This document shows positions 56,095 through 64,000 of a stretch of DNA of 64,000 bases, in pieces. The stretch lies in NCBI RefSeq assembly GCF_026625605.1, contig NZ_CP113054.1, positions 2,418,001-2,482,000 on the forward strand, given 5' to 3'. The first letter of the stretch is position 1, and every line of letters starts with the position of its first letter. The translations under genes and the position numbers were made by a program. Source of the stretch: Luteolibacter sp. SL250. GTDB taxonomy: Bacteria > Verrucomicrobiota > Verrucomicrobiia > Verrucomicrobiales > Akkermansiaceae. The notes under the pieces were generated by a model, which had not been told where the DNA came from, ran no database searches, and saw nothing but the letters and a program-made list of their open reading frames with translations.

Positions 56095-57006
56095 TTGGAC
56101 CATCTATTTCAGCAACTGATCAACGGCCTCGGTCTCGGGGCGATCTATGCGCTCATCGCCCTGGGTTACACCATGGTCTATGGCGTCCTGCGTTTCATCA
56201 ATTTCGCCCACGCGGATGTGCTGATGCTGGGGGCGTTCTCCGCCTTCTATCTCGCCCCTGCGGTTGAGAAAATGATGGGCGGTACGTCCGCGGTGGGGGT
56301 GATCCTGGTTTTTGTCGCCGCTGCCGCCATCTGTGCGGCCATCGGGATCACCATCGAGCGTCTGGCCTACCGGCCGCTGCGGAACCGTCCTCGCTTGACC
56401 GTGCTGATCACCGCCATCGGTGTTTCGCTGTTCATCGAGTTCACCGGGCAGCACAAGAGCGTCTTCGGGGCCTCCCCGCAGGCATTCCCGCGGATGATCC
56501 CGGAGAAGACCTTCCATTTCGGCAATGTCATCGTTTCCGGAAATGACCTGCTGATGATCGGTGTGACCATCGCCCTGTTGGCGGGGATGTGGTTCATCGT
56601 CCAGCGCACCCGGGTGGGGACCGCCATGCGCGCCGTCTCCCACAACCAGCAGGCCGCGCTGCTGATGGGCGTACCGGTGAACCGGATCATCTCCTTCACC
56701 TTCGGCCTCGGCTCCGCGCTGGCGGCCATCGCCGGGATCCTCTACTCGATCAAGGCACCGGGCATCGAGCCGCTGATGGGCGTGCAGCCCGGTCTGCGGG
56801 CGTTCATCGCCGCGGTGCTGGGAGGCATCGGCAACCTGCCGGGAGCGGTTCTGGGCGGCCTGATCATCGGCCTGCTGGAGACCTTCGCGGGCGGTATCCC
56901 CGGCTTGTCGAACTATCGGGACGCCATCGCTTTCGGCATCCTGATCCTCATCCTCCTTTTCAAACCCGCCGGTCTGCTGGGCCGGTCCACCGTCGAGAAA
57001 GTCTGA
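56095..57006 (+). CDS. livH: Branched-chain amino acid ABC transporter, permease LivH
   Basis: This 303-residue integral membrane permease begins with a TTG at 56095 (LDHLFQQLINGLGLGAIYALIALGYTMVYG); no ATG lies close enough to keep the first membrane helix. It has about eight membrane segments and the LivH signature RFINFAHADVLMLGAF near residue 40 and VGTAMRAVSHNQQAALLMGVPVNRIISFTFGLGSALAAIAGIL, including the EAA-type loop. It pairs with LivM, whose start overlaps its stop (TGATG). The TTG start is a weak initiator and could lower its level relative to LivM. Confidence 0.94.
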   Translation: MDHLFQQLINGLGLGAIYALIALGYTMVYGVLRFINFAHADVLMLGAFSAFYLAPAVEKMMGGTSAVGVILVFVAAAAICAAIGITIERLAYRPLRNRPRLTVLITAIGVSLFIEFTGQHKSVFGASPQAFPRMIPEKTFHFGNVIVSGNDLLMIGVTIALLAGMWFIVQRTRVGTAMRAVSHNQQAALLMGVPVNRIISFTFGLGSALAAIAGILYSIKAPGIEPLMGVQPGLRAFIAAVLGGIGNLPGAVLGGLIIGLLETFAGGIPGLSNYRDAIAFGILILILLFKPAGLLGRSTVEKV

Positions 57007-58001
57007 TGCCTTTTCCCGGAGCAAAACGCTGGCTGTTCGTTGGCATCGTCCTTTCGATCGTCGCCTCCTACCTGGCCCCGCAGTTCAACCGCTACTACCT
57101 GGGGGTCTGGACGGATGTGGGCATCGCCATCATCCTGGCCACCAGCCTCAATCTCATCAACGGTTACACCGGCCAGTTCAGCCTTGGCCATGCCGGATTC
57201 ATGGCGGTGGGTGGCTATTTTTCCGCGTGGTTGTCCCTGAAAGCGGGAGCTGCCGTGGTGGATGAGTTCTGGTTTTTCCCCCTCGCCCTCATCGCGGGCG
57301 GCCTGTTGGCGGCCGGCGTCGGATTCCTGGTGGGTGTGCCGTCGCTCCGCCTGCGCGGTGACTATCTGGCGATCGTGACGCTCGGCTTCGGTGAGATCAT
57401 CCGCGTCATCGCGCAGAACACCCAGGCGGTGGGCGCGGCGAGCGGCCTGAAAGGCATCCCGAAACTCACCACCCTCGGCTGGACCTTCGGTCTGGCGGCG
57501 GTGACCATCTATGCCGTCACCGCCTTGGTGAACTCCACCTACGGCCGGGGCTTCGTCGCGGTCTGCGATGACGAGATCGCCGCCGAGTCGAACGGGGTGA
57601 ACACGACCCGGACAAAGGTCACCGCGTTCGTCACCGGTGCCTTTTTCGCCGGTATCGCGGGTGGCCTCTACGCCCACCACAAGCAGTTCCTTTCCCCGGT
57701 CGGCTTCGGCTGGCTGAAATCCATCGACATCGTGGTCATGGTCATCCTCGGCGGTGCGCTGGGGGAATTGATTGAAGGAAGCCTGAGGATCTTCTGCGGA
57801 CGCGTGCCGCTCAAGGGACTGTGGGCCACCCTCGGCATTGTTTCCTCCGCGACCCTGCTCACCTGGTTGCCGGAACTGCTCCGGGAGTTTTCCGAGTACC
57901 GGATGATCGTGTATGCGCTGCTCATCATCCTGCTCATGCTCCTGAGCCCGGCGTGGCTTTTCTCCCGCATCAAACTCCGCCGCGAAGCGAAACTTTCATG
58001 A
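57006..58001 (+). CDS. livM: Branched-chain amino acid ABC transporter, permease LivM
   Basis: The start at 57006 overlaps the livH stop (TGATG) and gives 331 residues with about ten membrane segments. The LivM landmarks are SLNLINGYTGQFSLGHAGFMAVGGYFSAWL, PSLRLRGDYLAIVTLGFGEIIRVIAQNTQAVG and the EAA loop GRGFVAVCDDEIAAESNGVNTTRTKVTAFVTGAFFAGIAGGLYAH. The stop overlaps the livG start (ATGA). Confidence 0.95.
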   Translation: MPFPGAKRWLFVGIVLSIVASYLAPQFNRYYLGVWTDVGIAIILATSLNLINGYTGQFSLGHAGFMAVGGYFSAWLSLKAGAAVVDEFWFFPLALIAGGLLAAGVGFLVGVPSLRLRGDYLAIVTLGFGEIIRVIAQNTQAVGAASGLKGIPKLTTLGWTFGLAAVTIYAVTALVNSTYGRGFVAVCDDEIAAESNGVNTTRTKVTAFVTGAFFAGIAGGLYAHHKQFLSPVGFGWLKSIDIVVMVILGGALGELIEGSLRIFCGRVPLKGLWATLGIVSSATLLTWLPELLREFSEYRMIVYALLIILLMLLSPAWLFSRIKLRREAKLS

Positions 58002-58784
58002 GCGCCCCTCTTCTGGAACTCGACAAGGCGACGATCCGCTTCGGCGGCCTGACCGCCGTTAGCGAACTTTCCCTCACCGTGGGGGAAGGGGAGCTCATCG
58101 GCCTCATCGGACCGAACGGCGCGGGCAAGACCACCGCCTTCAACATGATCACGGGCGTCTATCAGCCCACGTCCGGGACCATCCGTCTGGAAGGGCGCTG
58201 CACCCGCGGGGTGAAGCCCAGCAAGCTGGCCGACCTCGGCATCGCCCGCACCTTCCAGAACATCCGTCTCTTCAAATCGCTCAGCGTCATCGACAATATC
58301 CGCGTCGCCGCACGCCTGCACAATCCCCAGGGCTACTTCGGCGCGCTGTGGCGTGGCCGGGGCTGGAAGAAGTGCGAGGCGGAGACCGAGAAGCACGCGC
58401 TCGAACTGCTGGAGATCTTCAAGCTCGCCCGCTTCCGTGACGAGGAGGCGACATCACTGCCCTACGGTGACCAGCGCCGTCTGGAGATCGTCCGTGCCCT
58501 CGCCACCCGGCCGAAGCTCCTTCTGCTCGACGAACCGGCTGCTGGCATGAACCCGTCCGAAAAGGACGATCTCATGCACCTCATCCATTTCATCAAGGAG
58601 CGCTACAACCTGGCCGTCCTGCTGGTGGAGCATGACATGAAGGTTGTCATGGGCATCTGCCAGCGCATCGCCGTCCTCGAATACGGCCGCAAGATCGCCG
58701 AGGGCACGCCGAAGGAAATCCAGTGCCACCCGAAGGTCATCGAGGCCTATCTTGGCGCCGCAGCAACCCCCATCGAAGCCGCCC

Positions 58785-58792
<8 letters not shown>
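57998..58792 (+). CDS. livG: Branched-chain amino acid ABC transporter, ATPase LivG
   Basis: The start at 57998 overlaps the livM stop, giving 264 residues. The Walker A motif is GPNGAGKT at about residues 36-43. The family's ARTFQNIRLFKSLSVIDNIRVAA follows, the signature region is TSLPYGDQRRLEIVRALA, and Walker B is LLLLDEPAAGMNP with His in LLVEHDM. The signature reads LPYGDQ rather than LSGGQ, as is usual in LivG. It powers import with LivF. Confidence 0.96.
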
Positions 58793-59492
<700 letters not shown>

Positions 59493-59501
59493 AGCGGAAA
59501 A

Positions 59502-59528
59502 GCTTGCCGTGGCCAGGCCACGACAAGC
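59502..59528 (+). terminator. Hairpin after livF
   Basis: GCTTGCCGTGGCC (59502-59514) pairs with GGCCACGACAAGC (59516-59528), with one C-A mismatch and a single-base loop as written (a 3- to 5-base loop in practice). It lies 9 bases after the livF stop. No T-tract follows, so termination is likely but not certain. Confidence 0.55.
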
Positions 59529-59575
59529 TCGAAGCAATCCGCGGCGTCCATCGGTGGTGGACACCTGAGGGTGGA

Positions 59576-60364
59576 TCAGAAGCGGTAGGCGAGTTTCGCC
59601 TGGATCATGTGGTAGTCGAAGTCACGGTCGGAGCCACGGGTGTCCGTGGAAGGCGCGAATGCACCGACACCGCTGAGGTTTGTCCTGTAGTTGTCGTCAC
59701 CCAGGTTGGTGTAGAGATACTCCAGACCCAGCGAGATGTTGCGGGTGACTCGGGCTTCAAAGCCGAGGCCGACCACATAGCCGAACTGGCTGCTGTCTCC
59801 GCCGCGGCTGGCAACGGTGGCGGGGGTGTTCGACTTGAAATCATAGTCCACGTTCGCGTAGGCCAGACCCCCCGTGACATACGCCATCACGCGGTCGTTG
59901 AACGCATAGCCGAAGCGAAGGCGGCCTGTGGCCATGAAGTCGATCTCCCGATCCTCGTGGTAGAATGCCGGTGTGGCGGAGAAGCCGCTCTGGCGCTGCC
60001 TGATGTCCGCGAAGTTCGCGTCGATCACTCCGCCAAGGACGAACCGCCCGAACTGATGGTCGTAACCAGCGAAAAGGCCGCCCGTGAAGCTCGAGTCAAA
60101 GCTCCCGTCGAAGTTGTTTCCGAAGGCGGGGATCACTTCATCGAAGTTGCCATCCGGACCGGCGGTCCCCGGGCCTCCGTCAAACTCAAGGTCGCCATTG
60201 TCGCCGGTGTTGAAAGCACCGCCGACCTGCACACCCATGTAGAATCCGGTCCAGCTCCATTCGGGCTCGGCGGATTGATAGGAGATCGGGGCGGAGGCGG
60301 GTTCACCCGCAAATGCAGGCAGTGCGAGTGCGGATGCGATGATGACTGATGTCAGCGGTTTCAT
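59576..60364 (-). CDS. Outer-membrane beta-barrel protein (Omp25/opacity-like)
   Basis: This 262-residue protein has a signal peptide (MKPLTSVIIASALALPAFAG) and then WSWTGFYMGVQVGGAF, the standard start of Omp25/RopB-like eight-stranded barrels. Alternating hydrophobic strands follow, e.g. GGLFAGYDHQFGRFVLGGVIDANFA, ATGRLRFGYAFNDRVMAYVTGGLAYANVDY, FGYVVGLGFEARVTRNISLGLEYLYTNLGDD, and the chain ends in the C-terminal Phe (AKLAYRF) used for barrel insertion. A glycine/aspartate-rich loop sits near residues 55-85. A 12-bp inverted repeat lies 21-55 bases upstream of the start and may control it. Confidence 0.9.
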   Translation of the reverse strand: MKPLTSVIIASALALPAFAGEPASAPISYQSAEPEWSWTGFYMGVQVGGAFNTGDNGDLEFDGGPGTAGPDGNFDEVIPAFGNNFDGSFDSSFTGGLFAGYDHQFGRFVLGGVIDANFADIRQRQSGFSATPAFYHEDREIDFMATGRLRFGYAFNDRVMAYVTGGLAYANVDYDFKSNTPATVASRGGDSSQFGYVVGLGFEARVTRNISLGLEYLYTNLGDDNYRTNLSGVGAFAPSTDTRGSDRDFDYHMIQAKLAYRF

Positions 60365-60384
60365 GGGTATAGGTCTTAGGGGTT

Positions 60385-60419
60385 GGTTTGAAACAGGATG
60401 GTTCTAACTGTTTCAAACC
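60385..60419. promoter_or_regulatory. 12-bp perfect inverted repeat upstream of omp
   Basis: GGTTTGAAACAG (60385-60396) and CTGTTTCAAACC (60408-60419) are exact reverse complements around an 11-base spacer, 21-55 bases before the omp start on the minus strand. It could be an operator for a dimeric regulator, or a hairpin in the 5' leader that affects translation or stability. Confidence 0.55.
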
Positions 60420-60697
60420 GCGCCTTAATCCGGAGAAATAGTTTCGCAACTGGTTGGCACGAAATAAGTTAAAATAGGGAATTTTGCGTATCGATATCAG
60501 ATTTATGCAATTTTAAGGAGGGATTTTGCACGGTAATAAATGCAGATATACAAGGCGTAAAGCCATGACGTGACGGGATAAAATGGTTCGTCAGCCGTAT
60601 CGGGAAATCCGCAAAATGCAGATCTTCGACGCATTGGATGCTTGAACGCAGTCATGGCACTGGACTCAAGCCACGCAGAGTGGCGATGTTCATCGTT

Positions 60698-60717
60698 GGA
60701 TCCGTGAAACCGGATCC
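60698..60717 (-). terminator. 7-bp hairpin downstream of the PEP-CTERM gene
   Basis: GGATCCG and CGGATCC pair perfectly around TGAAAC, about 20 bases past the PEP-CTERM stop on the minus strand. No T-tract follows, so this is only a possible terminator. Confidence 0.35.
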
Positions 60718-60737
60718 CAGTTGACGGCGGGAGCGCG

Positions 60738-61478
60738 TTAGCGCCGGCGGCGCAGCGCTGCGAGGCCGATGAATCCGGCGGTGAGCAGAGCCACCGACGG
60801 CTCCGGGACCGCATTGATGGCGACGCTGTCCAAGCTCACGCTGTAGGGCGTCACGTTGGTGACCCCCGTGTTGTTCCGGTTGCGGAAGCCGAAAAAATCG
60901 CCAGTTGGTACGCTGCCGCTGGCGAACGTGGTGGAATGGTTGGTGGTGGTGGCTCCCTGGGTGGCGGACAGGGTGAGCGTCAGGGAGTCATCGCCATTGT
61001 AGATGCCTGTGACGGAGAGACTGACGGCACCCAGGGTGGAGATCTCCAGGAATCTGACCGGGGAGGCGAGGGAAATGTCGGTCCCGGTGGGGCTGCCTGC
61101 GCTGAACGGGCGGAAGCGCAGGGTTCCGTTGTTGAACAGATCCGCCAGGATGAATGTGGAGGTGTTCACGTTGGAACCGCTGGAGAGGACGGCGAAGCCG
61201 ACGGAGGCGGACGAGCCGGAGGCGGCGGCGATCACCGTGGAGATGCTGAAGGACTGCTTGGTGGCGCCGCCCAGTCCCGTAACCTGTGCGACGGAATACG
61301 AAGGAGCATCCGTGGGGATGTTGTTGGTATATCGTCCGCTTCCCACGGACCAGGTGCCGGTTCCTCCTGCGGTGAAATCCGAGGCGGAGGAACCGAAATC
61401 ATTGGCATAGGGGAGGTTGACCGCCGCGTATGTCGTATGACAGGAGGCGAGGAGAGCGATCACCAAGGGGAGTTTCAT
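60738..61478 (-). CDS. PEP-CTERM sorting domain protein
   Basis: The start at 61478 (MKLPLVIALLASCHTTYA) gives a signal peptide and 246 residues; an ATG 6 codons upstream is also possible. The middle is a beta-rich, Ser/Thr/Gly-rich extracellular domain, probably a jelly-roll or LamG-like fold. The C-terminus is a clear PEP-CTERM signal: VPEPSVALLTAGFIGLAALRRRR (PEP motif, membrane segment, Arg cluster). Such proteins are sorted to the surface by an exosortase, not seen in this window. Its role is unknown. Confidence 0.93.
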   Translation of the reverse strand: MKLPLVIALLASCHTTYAAVNLPYANDFGSSASDFTAGGTGTWSVGSGRYTNNIPTDAPSYSVAQVTGLGGATKQSFSISTVIAAASGSSASVGFAVLSSGSNVNTSTFILADLFNNGTLRFRPFSAGSPTGTDISLASPVRFLEISTLGAVSLSVTGIYNGDDSLTLTLSATQGATTTNHSTTFASGSVPTGDFFGFRNRNNTGVTNVTPYSVSLDSVAINAVPEPSVALLTAGFIGLAALRRRR

Positions 61479-61589
61479 AGGCTCTGGAGTAGTCATTCCG
61501 TGGTCTGGAGAGCAAGATTATTCATCCGGACGGAGTCTCCTCAGCGGGGTTGATCCCGGTCGCCCGTGCTGTCATCTTCCCCGCGTCCC

Positions 61590-63629
61590 ATGGCCCGCCA
61601 GTATTCCCTTCACCGCCCCGGAGCCACTCCCGCGTCCGGCATCAACTACCAGGCGGCGCTGAATGCGGAGCAGTATGAAGCGGTTTCTTCCCCGCCGGGG
61701 AAGGCGCTGGTCATCGCCGGGGCGGGATCCGGAAAAACCCGCACGCTCACCTACCGGGTGGCATGGCTGCTGGACCACGGCATCGACTCCAGGCAGGTGT
61801 TGCTGCTGACGTTCACGAACAAGGCGGCGCGGGAAATGACGGAGCGTGTGCGGGAACTGGTGCCGCACGACACGTCCGACTTGTGGGCCGGGACGTTCCA
61901 CTCCATCGGCAATCGCATCCTGCGCCGTCATGCGGAGGAGATCGGCTTCACCCGCGCCTTTTCCATCCTCGACCGGGATGACCAGAAATCCCTGCTCGCC
62001 GCCGCGGTGGCGGCGTGCGAGATCGACACCAAGAGCCGTCGTTTCCCGAAAGCGGATGTGCTGGCGTCCATCTACAGCCTCATCGAGAACACCGGGGCCT
62101 CCCTGGAGGATGTCATCGGTGAAAGGTATCCGTACTTCTACGACTGGCTCGATGAGATCCGCAAGGTGGGGGAAATCTACACGGACAAGAAACGCGACAC
62201 GAACTCCATGGACTTCGACGATCTGCTGACGCAGACAGTCCGGTTGCTGGAGGAGGATGCGGACGTGCTGGCGATCTATCGGAAACGCTTCCGGCACATC
62301 CTGGTGGACGAGTATCAGGACACGAACTCCGTGCAGGGCCGCATGATCGATCTGCTGGTGGGGGAGTCCAACAGCCTGATGGCGGTGGGGGATGACGCGC
62401 AGTCGATCTACTCCTGGCGCGGTGCGGACATGGACCACATCCTGGGATTTCCCCAACGCTACCCCGGGTCCCGGGTCTTCACCATCGAGACGAACTACCG
62501 GAGCGTGCCGGAGATCCTCGATCTGTCCAACGCGGCGATCCGCGCGAACACGGCGAGGTATGAGAAGGACCTGCGTTCGTCCCGAGATGCCATCGGCGCG
62601 AAGCCGGCGCTGGTGCCGCTGGAGGATCCCAACACGCAGGCGGCGTTCGTCGCGCAGCGCATCCTGGAACTGCGGGACGAGGGAATCGAACTGGAGGAGA
62701 TGGCGGTGCTCTACCGCGCTCATTTCCAGAGCATGGAGGTGCAGATGGAGCTGACCCGGCGCGGCATCCCGTTCGGCATCACCAGCGGGCTGCGGTTCTT
62801 CGAACAGGCGCATATCAAGGATATTGCCGCGTTCCTACGGTTCGTCACCAACCGGCGGGACGAGGTGAGCTTCAAGCGGATGGCCATGCTGCTGCCGGGC
62901 ATCGGCGGTGGGGCTGCGGAAAAGCTGTGGCAGGAATGGCTCAGGACCGGCTTTGCGAAAAACCCGGAACCACCGCCGAAATGGTCCGATATCCTCCTGA
63001 AGTTCAAGGCTCCGAAAAAGTCCCTCAAACACTGGGAGCAGCTCTGCTACACGCTGGACGAACTCACCCCCGGAGGAACTTTCGCCCGTCCCTCGGAGAT
63101 GATCTTCAGCGTGCTGGAGGGCGTCTATGACGAGTTCCTCAAGGCGAACTTCGACAACTACGACAATCGCCGCAGCGACATCGAGCAGCTTTCCCAGTAT
63201 GGGGCGACCTTCGATGATATCCTCGATTTCCTCGCACAGCTCTCCTTGATGAGTGCGGTGGACGGGGATCCCTCCGGGGATAAATCCGCGCGGGATGATG
63301 AGAAGGTGACACTCTCTTCCATCCACCAGGCGAAGGGGCTCGAATGGAAGGTGGTCTTCCTCATCTGGCTCACCGACGGCCAGTTTCCGAACGGCCGCAT
63401 CCTGGAGGCGGACGATGAACCGGCGTTGGAAGAGGAGAGGCGGCTGTTCTACGTGGCCCTCACCCGGGCGAAGGACGATCTTTACCTGAGTTACCCCATG
63501 ATGAACCCGAAGTCCTACACCGGCGACATCATCACCCGCCCGTCGCGCTTCCTCGATGACTTCCCCGGAGACATGGTTGAGGAGTGGGTGGTGGGGCGTG
63601 ACACCGGTTGGGGGGACGAGCCGTTCTGA
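61590..63629 (+). CDS. UvrD/Rep/PcrA-type ATP-dependent DNA helicase
   Basis: This superfamily 1A helicase of 679 residues starts at 61590. Visible motifs are Q-motif LNAEQYEAV, Walker A GAGSGKTRTLTYR, Ia LLTFTNKAAREM, II VDEYQDTN, III VGDDAQSIYSWRGA, IV ETNYRSVPEIL, V SSIHQAKGLEWKVVFL and VI EERRLFYVALTRAKDDLYL. The 2B-type region near QMELTRRGIPFGITSGLRFFEQAHIKDIAAFLRF is present. The length is within the UvrD/PcrA/Rep range, but which of these it stands for cannot be told. It probably serves in repair or replication restart. A hairpin follows. Confidence 0.95.
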   Translation: MARQYSLHRPGATPASGINYQAALNAEQYEAVSSPPGKALVIAGAGSGKTRTLTYRVAWLLDHGIDSRQVLLLTFTNKAAREMTERVRELVPHDTSDLWAGTFHSIGNRILRRHAEEIGFTRAFSILDRDDQKSLLAAAVAACEIDTKSRRFPKADVLASIYSLIENTGASLEDVIGERYPYFYDWLDEIRKVGEIYTDKKRDTNSMDFDDLLTQTVRLLEEDADVLAIYRKRFRHILVDEYQDTNSVQGRMIDLLVGESNSLMAVGDDAQSIYSWRGADMDHILGFPQRYPGSRVFTIETNYRSVPEILDLSNAAIRANTARYEKDLRSSRDAIGAKPALVPLEDPNTQAAFVAQRILELRDEGIELEEMAVLYRAHFQSMEVQMELTRRGIPFGITSGLRFFEQAHIKDIAAFLRFVTNRRDEVSFKRMAMLLPGIGGGAAEKLWQEWLRTGFAKNPEPPPKWSDILLKFKAPKKSLKHWEQLCYTLDELTPGGTFARPSEMIFSVLEGVYDEFLKANFDNYDNRRSDIEQLSQYGATFDDILDFLAQLSLMSAVDGDPSGDKSARDDEKVTLSSIHQAKGLEWKVVFLIWLTDGQFPNGRILEADDEPALEEERRLFYVALTRAKDDLYLSYPMMNPKSYTGDIITRPSRFLDDFPGDMVEEWVVGRDTGWGDEPF

Positions 63630-63637
63630 AAAACAGA

Positions 63638-63668
63638 CGCCGCCCGCCCCGTGGCGGGGCGGACGGCG
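63638..63668. terminator. GC-rich hairpin between convergent genes
   Basis: CGCCGCCCGCCCC (63638-63650) pairs with GGGGCGGACGGCG (63656-63668), with one C-A mismatch and a 5-base loop. It sits between the stops of the helicase gene and the right-edge gene, so it may end transcripts from both sides. Confidence 0.6.
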
Positions 63669-63689
63669 GAGAGGTTGGCCCTTCCGGGA

Positions 63690-64000
63690 TCAGGGAGCGC
63701 CCACGGGCTTCACCCGGTAGAAGGCGCGGCCAGCCGGAGCTGAAGAGTCCGTGTGCGTGCCGTCTCCGTCATTGATGCTGATTTCCTCCCAGGACAGAGG
63801 CAGGAGGGTGGTGGAGCGCTCGACGGTCACCGGAGTGCCCTGGCTGTCCCAGTGGAGGATGAACGTCCCCGGTCCCCCGGAGATGCCCGTGATCTTCAGC
63901 TCGGTGGCGGCGGGAGGTGCCAGTGAGCGCACCGACACATCATCCACCCAGTAACCGGGGCAGCTTTCCATCTGGGCCTGGAAGGTCACGGAAGTGGCGC
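63690..64000 (-). CDS. 3' end of an exported protein, cut by the window edge
   Basis: Only the last about 103 codons are inside the window and the frame stays open to 64000, so the gene is partial. The visible part reads ...ESCPGYWVDDVSVRSLAPP, then a short Ig-like beta domain (ITGISGGPGTFILHWDSQGTPVTVERSTTLLPLSWEEI) and DGDGTHTDSSAPAGRAFYRVKPV. The 'GYWVDDVSV' segment is typical of the end of LamG-like or carbohydrate-binding domains, and the Ig-like end is common in verrucomicrobial surface proteins. The ORF track places its first Met at 63989, but that codon is GTG and is not the true start. Confidence 0.75.
   Translation of the reverse strand, partial: ATSVTFQAQMESCPGYWVDDVSVRSLAPPAATELKITGISGGPGTFILHWDSQGTPVTVERSTTLLPLSWEEISINDGDGTHTDSSAPAGRAFYRVKPVGAP

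Larger units (their letters stand above)
60365..60737. other. AT-rich intergenic region between the PEP-CTERM and omp genes
   Basis: This 373-base stretch is clearly more AT-rich than the rest of the window. It holds the 12-bp inverted repeat next to omp (60385-60419) and a 7-bp hairpin (60698-60717) after the PEP-CTERM gene. It should also contain the omp promoter and leader on the minus strand, but I did not identify a convincing -35/-10 pair. The open frame at 60503-60814 (minus) overlaps the PEP-CTERM 3' end and has no coding character. Confidence 0.6.

Noticed and set aside
60503-60814. A 103-residue open frame overlapping the PEP-CTERM 3' end
   Set aside because: It overlaps a well-supported gene and AT-rich non-coding DNA, with no coding character.

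Overview
This looks like a chromosomal window from a high-GC member of the Verrucomicrobiota, probably near Luteolibacter or other Verrucomicrobiaceae. I infer this from the gene content, not from any database search. The main markers are planctomycete/verrucomicrobial cytochrome modules (PSCyt1/DUF1549/DUF1553 with a DUF1501 partner, and a large PVC-type dehydrogenase/heme protein), ECF sigma factors paired with FecR or small membrane proteins, a PEP-CTERM protein, and many exported proteins. I see no phage, transposase, CRISPR array, rRNA or tRNA gene. Most starts that are not translationally coupled lack a recognisable Shine-Dalgarno sequence; tilS is the clear exception. Many neighbouring genes overlap by ATGA or TGATG. 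Layout: 1-5.9 kb holds a polymorphic-toxin-like protein, an orphan OpgG, an ECF sigma operon with two membrane proteins, and a methyltransferase. 5.9-13.1 kb holds a region dense in AACCGGAAA repeats, a sigma/FecR pair, and the divergent PSD1/DUF1501 pair. 13.1-19.3 kb holds an FKBP isomerase, SecA, an SDR oxidoreductase and TilS. 19.3-25.6 kb is a co-directional minus-strand run: uvrB, two small unknown genes, a multi-FKBP protein, two rhodanese-like proteins, ppnP and a DUF2459-like lipoprotein. 25.7-32 kb holds a HIT protein, an Ldh-family dehydrogenase, a periplasmic heme protein, an SGNH hydrolase and ClpB. 32-41.4 kb is rich in TCA-cycle enzymes (acnA, acnB, class I fumarase) with a small cytochrome, a degenerate copy of its 3' end, and an unusual L,D-transpeptidase. 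41.5-45.8 kb is an opgG-unknown-opgH operon for periplasmic glucans. 45.8-53 kb holds a methyltransferase, a 1206-residue multidomain heme protein, an ABM protein, a DUF3293 protein and a HEAT-like protein. 53.1-59.5 kb is a plus-strand run: a 3-hydroxyisobutyrate dehydrogenase-like enzyme, an alpha/beta hydrolase and a complete branched-chain amino acid ABC transporter (livKHMGF). 59.6-64 kb holds an outer-membrane barrel, a PEP-CTERM protein, a UvrD-like helicase, and the 3' end of an exported protein cut by the window edge. The most interesting non-genic signals are a dispersed palindromic repeat family (three copies, some ends overlapping stop codons), an AACCGGAAA array next to a 15-bp perfect hairpin, an inverted pair of REP-like hairpins, a 20-bp inverted repeat between acnA and acnB, and palindromes upstream of the omp gene and between the sigma and PSD1 genes.
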